A stretch of 64,000 bases of DNA, taken from Sulfitobacter sp043557345 (lineage in GTDB: Bacteria > Pseudomonadota > Alphaproteobacteria > Rhodobacterales > Rhodobacteraceae). The translations under genes were made by a program, and so were the position numbers. Under the pieces are notes generated by a model. It made no database searches. It was not told the DNA's origin and saw only the letters and a list, made by a program, of their open reading frames with translations. The stretch spans positions 62,001-126,000 of the forward strand of contig NZ_JBIFFV010000009.1 of assembly GCF_043557345.1 (NCBI RefSeq). The letters run 5' to 3'. Positions within the stretch are counted from its first letter, which is position 1. The number at the start of each line of letters is the position of its first letter. This document shows positions 16,012 to 25,214 of this stretch, piece after piece.

Positions 16012-17063
16012 CAGGCCGCCTTGCCGTCAAAGCCCTCAAGATAGGCCACGAGGATGTCCAGTGCGGCCTGTAGGTCACCTTTCGACACCATCTCGGTCAC
16101 CGTGTGGATGTAGCGGGTGCCGACCACGATCCCCACAGCCCGCGCGCCAGCGGCGGCTTGCTGCGCTGCCGCGCCGTCTTGTCCGCCTGCGGCGAGCATG
16201 GTGCGTTGGTAGGGGATGTCGCGCGTCTCGGCCAGTGTTTCGATATCGCGCACGAGGTCCACATCGGCGATGAAGCTGCTGTCGCGCACGTGCAGGCCAA
16301 AGCCTTTGCCGAGCCGCGTGGTCGAGAGATGCTCCGGCACGCCGGGCGTGTCGCAGGCCAGCGTCGTGTCGATGCCAAGGCCGATGTCGGGCTGCACCTT
16401 ATAGGCCGCCGTGCGCGCCCCGCGCAGACCGACTTCTTCCTGACAGGTGAAGGCCACGTGGATCTCCGCCCCGCGCCCCTTGTCGGCCAGCTTACGGATC
16501 GCCTCGATCCCCAGCCAACAGGCCACGCGGTTGTCGAGCGCTTTGGAGACGAACTGCTCACCCATTTCAAGGAAAGGCTCGTCCATGACCACGAAGTCAC
16601 CGACCTTGACGATCTCCTTCGCCTTCTCGCCCAGCCCGAGGTCGACGAAGAATTCCGAGACTTCGGGGATCTTCTTGCGGTCTTCGGGGGAGGAGATGTG
16701 AATGGGTTTGCCGCCGGGGTTCATCACGCCCTTCAGATCGCCCTGATCGGTACAGACCAGCACCCGGCGCGAGAAGAGGTTGCGCGGATCGAAACCGCCG
16801 ACGGGCTGGAGGTAGAGGAACCCGTCTTTCGACACATGGCTGACCAGAAAGCCGATCTCGTCCATATGGCAGAGCAGCATGACCTTGGGCGCCTTGCCGT
16901 CACCTACCGTCGCATCCCGGCGGCAGAGGAGGGAGCCCATCGCGTCGGTCTCCACATAATCGAACAGCCCTTCGATCTCACGGATGATCAAATCGCGCAC
17001 GCGGTGCTCGCGCCCCGGAACGCCGGGGGTTTCGCAAAGGTCTTTAAGTAGGTCGATGTTCAT
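16011..17063 (-). CDS. M42-family metallopeptidase (aminopeptidase/endoglucanase-like)
   Basis: A 350-residue cytoplasmic co-catalytic metal peptidase. Metal ligands are visible in order: His in LLCHMDEIGF (about residue 66), Asp in KALDNRVACWLG, the Glu pair in CQEEVGLRGA, Asp in LGIDTTLACDTPG, and His in TRYIHTVTEM. Length is normal for the family. It removes N-terminal residues from short peptides. It lies about 95 nt downstream of the TRAP large permease gene on the same strand and may be co-transcribed. Whether it acts on a TRAP-imported compound is unknown. Confidence 0.9.
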   Translation of the reverse strand: MNIDLLKDLCETPGVPGREHRVRDLIIREIEGLFDYVETDAMGSLLCRRDATVGDGKAPKVMLLCHMDEIGFLVSHVSKDGFLYLQPVGGFDPRNLFSRRVLVCTDQGDLKGVMNPGGKPIHISSPEDRKKIPEVSEFFVDLGLGEKAKEIVKVGDFVVMDEPFLEMGEQFVSKALDNRVACWLGIEAIRKLADKGRGAEIHVAFTCQEEVGLRGARTAAYKVQPDIGLGIDTTLACDTPGVPEHLSTTRLGKGFGLHVRDSSFIADVDLVRDIETLAETRDIPYQRTMLAAGGQDGAAAQQAAAGARAVGIVVGTRYIHTVTEMVSKGDLQAALDILVAYLEGFDGKAA

Positions 17064-17157
17064 GCTGGCCTCATCCTTGGTGATTTGGCCGCACTATCGC
17101 GCCGCGCCTGCCGAAGTGCAAACAGGCGCGGCGCGATGAGGCTGAGAGGGCAGGGGG

Positions 17158-18471
17158 CTACATCTGACCCGGCAGGAACAGCACCAGCGCGGGGAAGACG
17201 AGCAATAGGATCAGCCGTAGGATATCCACCAGCCAGAAGGGCGTGACCCCGCGAAAGATCGTGCCGGTGGAAACATCGCCGACCACGCCTTTGAGGACAA
17301 AGACATTGAGGCCGACAGGCGGGGTGATCAGGCTGATCTCGGTCACGACGACGACGATGATGCCGAACCACACCGGATCGAAGCCAAGGCTCGTGACCAG
17401 CGGGAAGAAGATCGGCACCGTCAGCAGCAGCATCGACATGCTCTCGAAAATGCAGCCGAGCGCGATGTAGATCAGAAGGATCAGACCCATCACCACCCAA
17501 GGCCCAAGGTCGAGCGCGGTAACGGTGGCCAGCAGCCCTTCGGGCAGCCCCGCGAGGTTCACGAAGTTGGAGAAGATCCACGCCCCGATCAGCACCGAGA
17601 AAAGCGAGGCGGAGGTCAGCGTCGTCTCCTCCAGCACTTCACGCAGACCGCGCCAGCTGAGCCCGCCGCGCGCCCAAGCGATAAGGAAGGCGCCCGCCGC
17701 CCCCATGCCTGCGGCCTCCGTCGGAGAGAAGGCGAGGTGGATCGGCCAGAAGTCCAAGACCCCGTAGAGCCCGCCGATGACCAGTGCGAAAAGCGCCAGC
17801 ACCGACCAGACGTGATTGAGCGCGCGCAGCCGCTCGCCCCATGTGGCGCGGGGACCGGCGGGGCCGGCCTCGGGGTTCATGGCGACGGAAAAGCGCACCG
17901 CGCAGAGATAGAGCAGGATGCCCAATGCCCCCGGCACGATGCCCGCGATGAACAGCGCGCCGATCGAAGTCTCGGTCAGCAGGCCATAGATCACGAGGAT
18001 CACCGAGGGCGGGATCAGGATGCCGAGCGTGCCCCCGGCGGCGATGGAGGCGGTTGAGAGGCTGTCGGAATAGCCGTATTTGCGCATTTCCGGCATGGCG
18101 ACCTTGGACATCGTGGCGGCGGTGGCGAGCGATGAGCCGCAGATCGCCGCGAAGCCCCCGCAAGCGACGATGGTGGCCATGGCCAGACCGCCCCGGAAAT
18201 GGCCCAAAAAGGCGTTGGAGACTTGGTAAAGCTCGCGGCTGATCCCGCCCTTGTTGACGAAAAGCCCCATCAGGATGAAGAGCGGGATCACCGACAACCC
18301 GTAGTCTTGGCTGGTGTCGATGATCAGCCGCGACACCATGGAGATCGATGCGCGGTAGCTGGTCTCATAGACCAGCCCGATCATCCCGACGAGGCCCATG
18401 GCAAAGGCAATCGGCAAGCGCAGCAAGACGAGGACGAAAACGGCGGCAAAGCCGATGGCAGATGCGATCAT
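17158..18471 (-). CDS. dctM: TRAP transporter large permease, system 1
   Basis: A 437-residue DctM-type protein with about 12 hydrophobic segments, including conserved pieces such as ACGGFAAICGSSLATAATM and ILIPPSVILVIYGLLTETSIG. It forms the Na+-driven channel with the small subunit. Its ATG overlaps the stop of the small permease gene (ATGA). The substrate is unknown; position next to the aromatic catabolic operon suggests an organic acid. Confidence 0.92.
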   Translation of the reverse strand: MIASAIGFAAVFVLVLLRLPIAFAMGLVGMIGLVYETSYRASISMVSRLIIDTSQDYGLSVIPLFILMGLFVNKGGISRELYQVSNAFLGHFRGGLAMATIVACGGFAAICGSSLATAATMSKVAMPEMRKYGYSDSLSTASIAAGGTLGILIPPSVILVIYGLLTETSIGALFIAGIVPGALGILLYLCAVRFSVAMNPEAGPAGPRATWGERLRALNHVWSVLALFALVIGGLYGVLDFWPIHLAFSPTEAAGMGAAGAFLIAWARGGLSWRGLREVLEETTLTSASLFSVLIGAWIFSNFVNLAGLPEGLLATVTALDLGPWVVMGLILLIYIALGCIFESMSMLLLTVPIFFPLVTSLGFDPVWFGIIVVVVTEISLITPPVGLNVFVLKGVVGDVSTGTIFRGVTPFWLVDILRLILLLVFPALVLFLPGQM

Positions 18472-18971
18472 GTGGCAGGGTCCAGAAGTTGCGGCGCAAA
18501 GAGGCGCAAAAGCCCGCGTAGGATCAGCACGACAGCGGTGAGATAGGTCATCACCGCGATGAACATGCCGATGTAGAAGGTCGGGATTTCAAGATATTCG
18601 GTCACGTCGCCATAGCTGAGCGCGCGGTAGGCGAGGTCGACGACCCGCCCCGCCGGAAACCACAGCATCGCCCCGCAGCCCAGCGTCACCAGCCCGTCGC
18701 GCCAGCGTTGCAGCCCCCAGTTTTCAAAGGGGCGGTCCAAAAGATCGGCGGCGATATGCCCCTCGCGGCCCGACAGGACCGGCAGGGCAGAGAAAACGAT
18801 CAGGGCGATGCCGATGCGGATCAACTCGGTTGCGGCTTCGATGGGTGCATTAAAGACCGACCGCATGATGACATCGGCAAAGGTCAGCACCATCAGCGCG
18901 AATAGCGCGAGTGAGGCCATCGTCATCGGCAGGGCCGAGAGGGCGGTGGTTAGGCGGATTAAACTGCGCAT
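18468..18971 (-). CDS. dctQ: TRAP transporter small permease, system 1
   Basis: About 167 residues from the ATG at 18971, which has an AGGGA ribosome site; a longer in-frame ATG at 19058 lies inside the upstream gene's end and is not favoured. Four TM segments are visible (for example MASLALFALMVLTFADVIMR and IGIALIVFSALPVLSG). It pairs with the downstream DctM protein. Confidence 0.88.
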   Translation of the reverse strand: MRSLIRLTTALSALPMTMASLALFALMVLTFADVIMRSVFNAPIEAATELIRIGIALIVFSALPVLSGREGHIAADLLDRPFENWGLQRWRDGLVTLGCGAMLWFPAGRVVDLAYRALSYGDVTEYLEIPTFYIGMFIAVMTYLTAVVLILRGLLRLFAPQLLDPAT

Positions 18972-18987
18972 GGCGGTTCCCTGGCTG

Positions 18988-19015
18988 GGGGCCGACCGCC
19001 TGTGCGCCCGGCCCC
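18988..19015 (-). terminator. Hairpin between TRAP binding-protein and permease genes (system 1)
   Basis: GGGGCCG/CGGCCCC stem of 7 bp with a 14-nt loop, between the dctP stop and dctQ start. It may attenuate transcription or protect the dctP message so that binding protein exceeds permease. No T-run. Confidence 0.45.
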
Positions 19016-19029
19016 TTTGGCGGTGGGGG

Positions 19030-20049
19030 TTATTGGTTGGCGTTCGCCATTTCCTCACGCATCATCTCATAGGCGGCCTGCCCATCGACACCGGCCGCGT
19101 CGAGCTCTGCGATCACCTTGTCGCGTACCTTGGCGGCCATCTCGGCAAAGCGGGCTTGATCTTCTTCCGAGGCGGTGACGATCTTGTTGTCGCCCGCGGC
19201 CTCGGTCGCCTCACGCGCGTCGACGTCGCTTTGATCCCAGACGGCGCCCATCATGCGGCTCGCCGTCTCGCCAAAGACTTCGCTGTCGAGCTTTTGCTGC
19301 ACGTCTTCGGGCAGGCTGTCGAAGGTCTCTTGGCTCATGATGACCGAGAAGGAACCGCGGTAGAACCCGCCGGGCATTTCATAGACGTTCTTGGCCACTT
19401 CGTTGAGCTTGAAGCTGATCCGCTCGCCCATGTTCATGGCCACGGCATCGGCGGCCCCGGAATCGAGTGTTTCGTAAACCTTGGGCGCGGGCACCTGAAT
19501 GCCGACAAGGCCAAGCTCCGCCCCCACATCCGCCGAGACACCACCGCCAAGGCGGGTTTTCAGCCCCTGCAGATCGTCGAGGGTGTTCACTTCCTTGTTG
19601 GAGTGGATTTGCCCCGGTCCGTGGGTTGTGAGCGCGATCACCTTCACGCCGCGGTGCTCGTCCAATTCAGACAGCATCGCCTCATGCACGCGCCAATGGG
19701 CAACCGATGCGGCCTCGGCATTGCCTTCGTAGCCGGGGATCTCGACCAGTTTCGTGCCGACGAAACGACCGGGCGTGTAGCCGTGGAACAGAATGGCGAT
19801 ATCGGCGGCCCCGTCCAGCAGCAGGTCCATCTGCGCGGGCGGCGGGGCGAGGCCGTTTTTCAACTCGGTCTCGATCAGCCCATCGCTGGCCTCGGCCATC
19901 ATGTCGGTTAGTTGGGTGAACATGCCGGTGTTGACCGGGTGGCTTGGCGGCAGCCATGTGGAAATGGTCAGCGTCTCGGCGGCGAAAGCGCCGGTCGCGG
20001 TGCAGAGCGCAAGCGCACTCGTCGTGAGAAACTTGGTGAATTTGGTCAT
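19030..20049 (-). CDS. dctP: TRAP transporter substrate-binding protein DctP, system 1
   Basis: A 339-residue periplasmic binding protein with signal peptide (MTKFTKFLTTSALALCTATGAFA, cleavage near AFAAE). Mature start ETLTISTWLPPSHPVNTGMF. The family Arg that binds a carboxylate is probably in DLQGLKTRLGG. A GGGGAGGAG ribosome site precedes the ATG. It heads the dctPQM operon, about 140 nt from the MarR gene on the same strand. The ligand cannot be named from sequence. Confidence 0.92.
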   Translation of the reverse strand: MTKFTKFLTTSALALCTATGAFAAETLTISTWLPPSHPVNTGMFTQLTDMMAEASDGLIETELKNGLAPPPAQMDLLLDGAADIAILFHGYTPGRFVGTKLVEIPGYEGNAEAASVAHWRVHEAMLSELDEHRGVKVIALTTHGPGQIHSNKEVNTLDDLQGLKTRLGGGVSADVGAELGLVGIQVPAPKVYETLDSGAADAVAMNMGERISFKLNEVAKNVYEMPGGFYRGSFSVIMSQETFDSLPEDVQQKLDSEVFGETASRMMGAVWDQSDVDAREATEAAGDNKIVTASEEDQARFAEMAAKVRDKVIAELDAAGVDGQAAYEMMREEMANANQ

Positions 20050-20187
20050 TTTGGGCTCCTCCCCATACCGTTCGATATGCCTTGGCGGGGTTCTCCCAAA
20101 CCCGTATCGCCAAGTATATGCTTTTTCATGTATTCACATTTACAGCACGATTGGAACCATTTTTTGCGCCCGGGGCAAGGGCGCTGA

Positions 20188-20682
20188 TCAGCCGCGAAGA
20201 TCCCCCGTTTCGTCCAAGGCGGCGAGCAGCGATTTCAGCGCCGGTTTCAACTGCGCCCCCTCGTTGCCCTTCAGCATCTCCATCAAAGCCGCCTCATGGC
20301 GGCGCGCTTGCGGCACCAGCTTGGCGGCCAGCGCGCGGCCCGCGTCGGTCAGATAGACCCGCACGCGGCGGCCATCGGCAGGGTCGCTGCGGCGCATCAG
20401 CAGGCCGCGTTCCTCCATCTGGGCAATGATCCGCGTCAGGCGGGATTGTTCGGCCAGCGCCCGGCGCGCGAGCTGCGTGATCATCGCGCCATCGGTGTCC
20501 GACAGGCAGGCCAACACGCGCCATTCCGGCACCCGCAGCCCCGCCTTGCGCACCTGCGCGTGGAACTGCGCGCTCGCCACATCGCTGGCCGCCGCCAAGA
20601 GATACAGCAGGTAATCCGAGACGAATCCCCCCTCCTGACCCGTCTCCTCTTGGGCGGTTGCATCGGTCTTTTGCTGCGTCAC
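20188..20682 (-). CDS. MarR-family regulator of the catabolic operon
   Basis: A 164-residue winged-helix repressor. The recognition region is AMITQLARRALAEQSRLTRIIAQMEERGLLMRRSDPADGRRVRVYLTDAG, with the D-x-R-x-x-x-V-x-L-T wing typical of MarR. The start is GTG at 20682 with an AAGGG site. It is divergent from the reductase gene, with a perfect dyad between them, which fits ligand-relieved repression of the aromatic operon. The inducer is likely a pathway acid or CoA ester; inference. Confidence 0.9.
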   Translation of the reverse strand: MTQQKTDATAQEETGQEGGFVSDYLLYLLAAASDVASAQFHAQVRKAGLRVPEWRVLACLSDTDGAMITQLARRALAEQSRLTRIIAQMEERGLLMRRSDPADGRRVRVYLTDAGRALAAKLVPQARRHEAALMEMLKGNEGAQLKPALKSLLAALDETGDLRG

Positions 20683-20768
20683 ACCAGTTAACCCTTTGAT
20701 GGAAAGAGGGCTCCTTGCGCCTCGGCCTCCCTAAATGGCGGGCAAAGTCGCGCTTGGCAAGAAAACCC

Positions 20769-20797
20769 TTGACCGAAACTATATGAAAAATCATATT
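20769..20797 (+). promoter_or_regulatory. Promoter and MarR-type operator of the catabolic operon
   Basis: TTGACC (20769-20774) and CATATT (20792-20797), 17 nt apart, form a sigma70-like promoter. The perfect inverted repeat ATATGA-AAAA-TCATAT (20781-20796) lies in the spacer and over the -10. A MarR dimer bound there would block RNA polymerase. The GGGGAGGA ribosome site and the ATG at 20820 follow. Confidence 0.6.
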
Positions 20798-20819
20798 GTT
20801 TGGCAGGGGAGGACATCAC

Positions 20820-21770
20820 ATGTCGAAGATCAACGCCATCGTGCGCAGGGTCACAGCGCTGACCGATCGCATCAGCGAGTTCGAGTTTGCAGCCGCCGAC
20901 GGCGGCCCGTTGCCGATCTGGGACGCGGGGGCGCATGTGCTTTTCGATCTGCCCGATGGCGACACCCGCGCCTATTCCCTGATCACCTTCGATCCGATCC
21001 CCGCGGCGCCTGAGAGCTACCGCATCGCCGTCCAGCGTGAGCCCGAGGGCAAGGGCGGCTCGACCCATATGCATGGGCTGACACCGGGGGCAGAGATCAC
21101 ATGCGGCGCGCCAAGGAACGATTTCCCCCTGTCCCCGGACGCGCCCGCCGTGCTGCTGGCGGGGGGGATTGGCATCACGCCGATGATCTCGATGGCGGCG
21201 ACGCTCAAGGCCGCTGCGCAGGACTTCACTTTTCACTATACGGGCCGCAGCGCGCCCGTCATGGCCTACCGCGATGCCCTGCGCGACAGTTTCGGCGATG
21301 GGCTGCATTTGCATTGCGATGATGACGCCACGGCGCTGGACCTCGGCGCGGTGATCGCGAGCCTCGGAGCCCATGCGCATCTTTATGTCTGCGGCCCTAA
21401 AGGGTTGATCGACGCGACCAAGGCACAGGCCGAAGCCGCGGGCGTCGCCGCCGAGCGCATCCATTTCGAACTCTTCGACGCGCCGCAAGAGCAAGAGGGC
21501 GACAGCGCCTTCGAGGTCGAAGTCGCTTCAAGCGGAGAGGTTTTCACCATCCCCCCCGGCCAATCCATCATCGACGTGCTGGAAGCGGGCGGCGTCGATG
21601 TCATGTACGACTGCCAGCGCGGCGACTGTGGCATTTGCCAATGCGATGTGCTCAGCGGCACCCCCGACCACCGCGATGTGGTCCTGTCCGAGGCCGAACG
21701 CGCGGCGGGCAATGTCATGCAAATCTGCGTCAGCCGCGCAAAATCTCCGCGCCTTGTGCTCGACATCTGA
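20820..21770 (+). CDS. PDR/VanB-type ferredoxin-reductase component
   Basis: A 316-residue flavin/Fe-S reductase that passes NAD(P)H electrons to an oxygenase. The flavin motif RAYSLIT is near residue 45, the pyridine nucleotide motif LLAGGIGITPMISM near 115. A C-terminal plant-type 2Fe-2S domain (about 230-316) has the cluster YDCQRGDCGICQC and the last Cys in MQICVSR. The ATG at 20820 has a GGGGAGGA site. First gene of an eight-gene operon. Such reductases usually serve oxygenases made of alpha subunits only, whereas here an alpha/beta pair follows. Confidence 0.9.
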   Translation: MSKINAIVRRVTALTDRISEFEFAAADGGPLPIWDAGAHVLFDLPDGDTRAYSLITFDPIPAAPESYRIAVQREPEGKGGSTHMHGLTPGAEITCGAPRNDFPLSPDAPAVLLAGGIGITPMISMAATLKAAAQDFTFHYTGRSAPVMAYRDALRDSFGDGLHLHCDDDATALDLGAVIASLGAHAHLYVCGPKGLIDATKAQAEAAGVAAERIHFELFDAPQEQEGDSAFEVEVASSGEVFTIPPGQSIIDVLEAGGVDVMYDCQRGDCGICQCDVLSGTPDHRDVVLSEAERAAGNVMQICVSRAKSPRLVLDI

Positions 21771-21781
21771 GGGAGGAACTC

Positions 21782-23116
21782 ATGGGACGTTACGACAGCC
21801 CGGCGGCCTTGGCCGCCCTCGTGCAACCACATCAGGTGCACCGCGATATCTACACCGACCCAGAGGTGTTCCAGCAAGAGATGAAGCATCTTTTCGCCAA
21901 TGCCTGGGTCTTTGTCGGCCATGAAAGCCAGACCCCGAACAAGGGCGATTATTTCAGCACCCATATCGGCACCCAGCCCGTCATCCAGGTGCGCCATTCG
22001 ACGGGCGACATCCATGTCCTGCTGAACCGCTGCCCTCATAAAGGCACCAAGATCGTGATCGACCGGCAAGGCAACACCGGCAAATTCTTCCGCTGCCCCT
22101 ATCACGCATGGAGCTTCAAGACTGATGGCTGTCTCTTGGCGATCCCGCTCAAAAAGGGCTACCAGAACACCGGGCTGGAAGAGACCGACAGTGGCAAGGG
22201 GATGCGCAGCGTCGGCGATGTGAAAAACTACCGGGGCTTCATCTTTGCGCGGCTGGCCGACGAGGGCATGAGCTTCGAAGAGTTCTTTGGCGAAAGCCTG
22301 TCCTCGCTCGACAATATGGTTGACCGCTCCCCTGCGGGACGTCTCGAAGTCGTCGGCCCACCGCTGCGTTATATGCACCATTGCAACTGGAAGATGCTGG
22401 TCGAAAACCAGACCGACACCTGTCACCCGATGGTGGCGCATGAAAGCTCTGCCGGGACGGCGGTGAAGCTCTACGAAGAACTGGGCCTGCCCGAGGACGC
22501 ACCCAAACCTCCCGCGATGGAGATCATCGCCCCCTTCATGTCGCCTTACGATTTCTTCGAAGGCATGGGCATCCGCACTTGGCCCAACGGGCATGGGCAC
22601 ACGGGGGTAAACCACTCTATCCACTCGGATTATTCCGCCATCCCCGGTTATTTTGAAGCGCTTTGCGACAGCTACGGGGAGGAAAAGGCCAAGGCGATCT
22701 TGGACGAGAACCGGCACAACACGGTCTATTTTCCCAACATCATGATCAAGGGGCCGATCCAGCAGTTGCGGGTCTTCATACCCATCGCCGCGGACCGGAC
22801 CGTGGTGGAAAGCTACATCTACCGCCTTGTCGACGCGCCTGATGAGCTGACCGCCCGCACCGCGATGTACAACCGCATGATCAACGCGCCCACCTCCATC
22901 GTCGGCCATGACGATCTGGAGATGTACGAACGCGCGCAGGAAGGGCTGATGGTTGACGGGCTGGAATGGGTGAACATCCAACGCCTGATCGAGGAGGACG
23001 AGGATTTCGAGGTCGAGGCGGTCGAAAACGGCACCACCGAACGCCAGATGCGCAACCAATTCCACGCTTGGGTCAAGTTCATGACGATGGGCCAAAAGAC
23101 GGAGGCGGCGGAATGA
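21782..23116 (+). CDS. Rieske ring-hydroxylating oxygenase, alpha subunit
   Basis: A 444-residue oxygenase subunit. The Rieske 2Fe-2S site is C84-P-H86 (NRCPHKGT) plus FRCPYHAW about 20 residues on. The mononuclear iron site is D-x2-H-x4-H near residues 212-220 (NQTDTCHPMVAH); the third carboxylate is probably in GHDDLEMY. It inserts oxygen into an aromatic ring, usually giving a cis-diol. The ATG follows the reductase stop by 11 nt with a GGGAGGA site. An aromatic acid or aryl-CoA substrate is likely, but cannot be fixed. Confidence 0.92.
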   Translation: MGRYDSPAALAALVQPHQVHRDIYTDPEVFQQEMKHLFANAWVFVGHESQTPNKGDYFSTHIGTQPVIQVRHSTGDIHVLLNRCPHKGTKIVIDRQGNTGKFFRCPYHAWSFKTDGCLLAIPLKKGYQNTGLEETDSGKGMRSVGDVKNYRGFIFARLADEGMSFEEFFGESLSSLDNMVDRSPAGRLEVVGPPLRYMHHCNWKMLVENQTDTCHPMVAHESSAGTAVKLYEELGLPEDAPKPPAMEIIAPFMSPYDFFEGMGIRTWPNGHGHTGVNHSIHSDYSAIPGYFEALCDSYGEEKAKAILDENRHNTVYFPNIMIKGPIQQLRVFIPIAADRTVVESYIYRLVDAPDELTARTAMYNRMINAPTSIVGHDDLEMYERAQEGLMVDGLEWVNIQRLIEEDEDFEVEAVENGTTERQMRNQFHAWVKFMTMGQKTEAAE

Positions 23117-23592
23117 CCGTGACGCGCGAAAGCCTGATCGACTTCATCTATGACGAAGTGCGCATGTTGGACGAGGGGCGCTATACCGAATGGCTCGACC
23201 TCTGGCTGCCGGATGGGCACTATTGGATGCCGTTGGACTATCAGCAGAAAGACCCGATCAACGAGACCTCGTTGATGTATGAAGATATGTTCATGCTCAA
23301 GCTGCGCGTCGAACGTCTGAACGGCGCGCGCACCTTTAGCCAAAAGCCCAAAAGCCGCTGTCACCATGTCATCCAACGGCCCTTTGTGGATGAGATGGAT
23401 GCGGAGGCCGGGCGTTTCGTCACGACCACCTTCATGCATTACGTCGAGACGCGGCTGGACGAGCAGCAGTTGCTCGCCGTCACCGCGCGGCATGAGCTGG
23501 CGCGGGTCGAGGGGCGTCTGCGCATTGCCAACAAACGGGTCGATATCGTGAATTGCGACGCGGCCTTCCGCAACATCCAGTTGTTGCCATGA
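23113..23592 (+). CDS. Ring-hydroxylating oxygenase, beta subunit
   Basis: A 159-residue beta subunit with the SnoaL/NTF2-like fold. Family hallmarks are FIYDEVRMLDEGRYTEWLDLWLPDGHYWMP near the N-terminus and RPFVDEMDAEAG later, and FRNIQLLP at the end. It has a structural role in an alpha3beta3 hexamer. The start overlaps the alpha stop (ATGA). Confidence 0.92.
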   Translation: MTVTRESLIDFIYDEVRMLDEGRYTEWLDLWLPDGHYWMPLDYQQKDPINETSLMYEDMFMLKLRVERLNGARTFSQKPKSRCHHVIQRPFVDEMDAEAGRFVTTTFMHYVETRLDEQQLLAVTARHELARVEGRLRIANKRVDIVNCDAAFRNIQLLP

Positions 23593-25214
23593 TCGGGGCA
23601 GCGACTGAGACGGTCTGTGCGGCCTTTGAAGACACCGCCGCGCGGCACCCCGAACGGGGTTTCCTGAATGTCCTGCCGGAAACGGCGGACATCTACGGCA
23701 TTCCGGCGGGGGAGGTGACTTATGCCGACGCCGCGCGCGAGGTTGCGGCCCTGCGCAAGCGCATCTCGGCGGCGGGCTATCTGCCCGGGCAGCGCGTGAT
23801 GTTGCTGATGGAAAACCGCCCGGCCTTTTTCCTCTGGTGGCTGGCGCTGAACGGACTGGGCCTGTCGGTCGTGCCGGTGAACCCCGATCTGCGCGCGGCT
23901 GAGCTGAGCTATATGATCGACCATGCCGAACCGGTCTTGGCCGTGGCGATCCCCGCGCGCGGCGAGGACTTGCGCGCGGCGGCACGGCAAACCGGGCGCG
24001 ACATGCCGGTAATCGCACCGGAGGATCCCTTGCCCGCCCCCGCGACGCGTGAGACCATCGCGGCACGGCAAGGCGGGGCGGAGGAGGCCGAGGCCGCGTT
24101 GCTCTACACCTCGGGCACCACCGGCCAGCCCAAGGGCTGCATCCTGACCAATACCTATTTCCTCGACGCCGGGCGGTGGTACGCTGACACCGGCGGGCTT
24201 TGCGCCCTTTCGCAAGACGGCGAGCGGATGATCACGCCGCTGCCGATCTTCCACATGAATGCGATGGCCTATTCCTTCATGGCGATGATCGCCGTGGGCG
24301 GCTCTCTCACTGCGCTCGATCGCTTCCACCCCCGTAGCTGGTGGGCCTCGGTCCGGGCCTCGGGGGCGACCTGTCTGCACTACCTTGGCGTGATGCCGTC
24401 AATGCTCATGGGGGCCGAGGCGAGCGAAGCCGACCGCGACCATGCCGTGCGCTTTGGCTTCGGCGCGGGGGTCGACCCGAAACTGCACGCCGCCTTCGAG
24501 GCGCGTTTCGGTTTTCCACTGGTCGAGGCTTGGGCCATGACCGAAACCGGCGCGGGGGCGGTGATCTGCGCCAACCGCGAACCGCGCCGCGTGGGGGAAA
24601 GCTGCCTCGGCGCGCCCGAAGGGGGGCTGGAGGTTCGGCTGCTCGACGATGCCGGGCAAGAGGCCGATCAAGGCGAGTTGCTGGTGCGCCGCGCCGGTGC
24701 CGACCCACGGCGCGGGTTCTTTGCGGGCTACTTCAAGAATGCCCAAGCCACGGATGAGGCTTGGGCGGAGGGTTGGTTCCACACCGGCGACATCGTGCGC
24801 CGTGCGCCGGATGGTGCGATGTATTTCGTCGACCGGAAGAAAAACGTGATCCGCCGCTCGGGCGAGAACATCGCGGCGGTTGAGGTGGAATCGACCCTGA
24901 TGCGCCACCCCGCCGTGGCCAGCGCCGCCGTGGCCGCCGTGCCTGACGCGGTGCGGGGGGATGAGGTTTTCGCCTGTATCGTGCCGAAGGACGCAGGCGC
25001 TGACCCTGCCGTCCTGGCCCGTGAAATCACCGAATGGTGCCTGACCCAGCTTGCCTATTACAAAGCCCCCGGCTTTATCGCCTTTGTCGAGGCGCTGCCG
25101 CTGACGGCGACGCAGAAACTCCAACGCGGGGTGCTGAAAACGCTGGCCGCCGATCTGCTGGACGATCCCGCCACGCAAGACCTGCGCGGTATGAAGAAAC
25201 GGAGGGCGGCATGA
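23589..25214 (+). CDS. AMP-forming acyl/aryl-CoA ligase
   Basis: A 541-residue ANL-superfamily ligase that activates a carboxylic acid with ATP and CoA. Motifs: P-loop LLYTSGTTGQPKGC (about residue 175), PIFHMNAM, the adenylate-binding EAWAMTETGAG, the hinge GWFHTGDIVRR and YFVDRKKNVIRRSGENIAA. The C-terminal catalytic Lys is in PLTATQKLQR. The start overlaps the beta-subunit stop (ATGA). It implies that the pathway runs through a CoA thioester. Confidence 0.92.
   Translation: MIGAATETVCAAFEDTAARHPERGFLNVLPETADIYGIPAGEVTYADAAREVAALRKRISAAGYLPGQRVMLLMENRPAFFLWWLALNGLGLSVVPVNPDLRAAELSYMIDHAEPVLAVAIPARGEDLRAAARQTGRDMPVIAPEDPLPAPATRETIAARQGGAEEAEAALLYTSGTTGQPKGCILTNTYFLDAGRWYADTGGLCALSQDGERMITPLPIFHMNAMAYSFMAMIAVGGSLTALDRFHPRSWWASVRASGATCLHYLGVMPSMLMGAEASEADRDHAVRFGFGAGVDPKLHAAFEARFGFPLVEAWAMTETGAGAVICANREPRRVGESCLGAPEGGLEVRLLDDAGQEADQGELLVRRAGADPRRGFFAGYFKNAQATDEAWAEGWFHTGDIVRRAPDGAMYFVDRKKNVIRRSGENIAAVEVESTLMRHPAVASAAVAAVPDAVRGDEVFACIVPKDAGADPAVLAREITEWCLTQLAYYKAPGFIAFVEALPLTATQKLQRGVLKTLAADLLDDPATQDLRGMKKRRAA

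Noticed and set aside
21383..23095. Long minus-strand open frame opposite the oxygenase genes
   Set aside because: Antisense shadow of the reductase and oxygenase alpha genes, which have clear motifs and ribosome sites.
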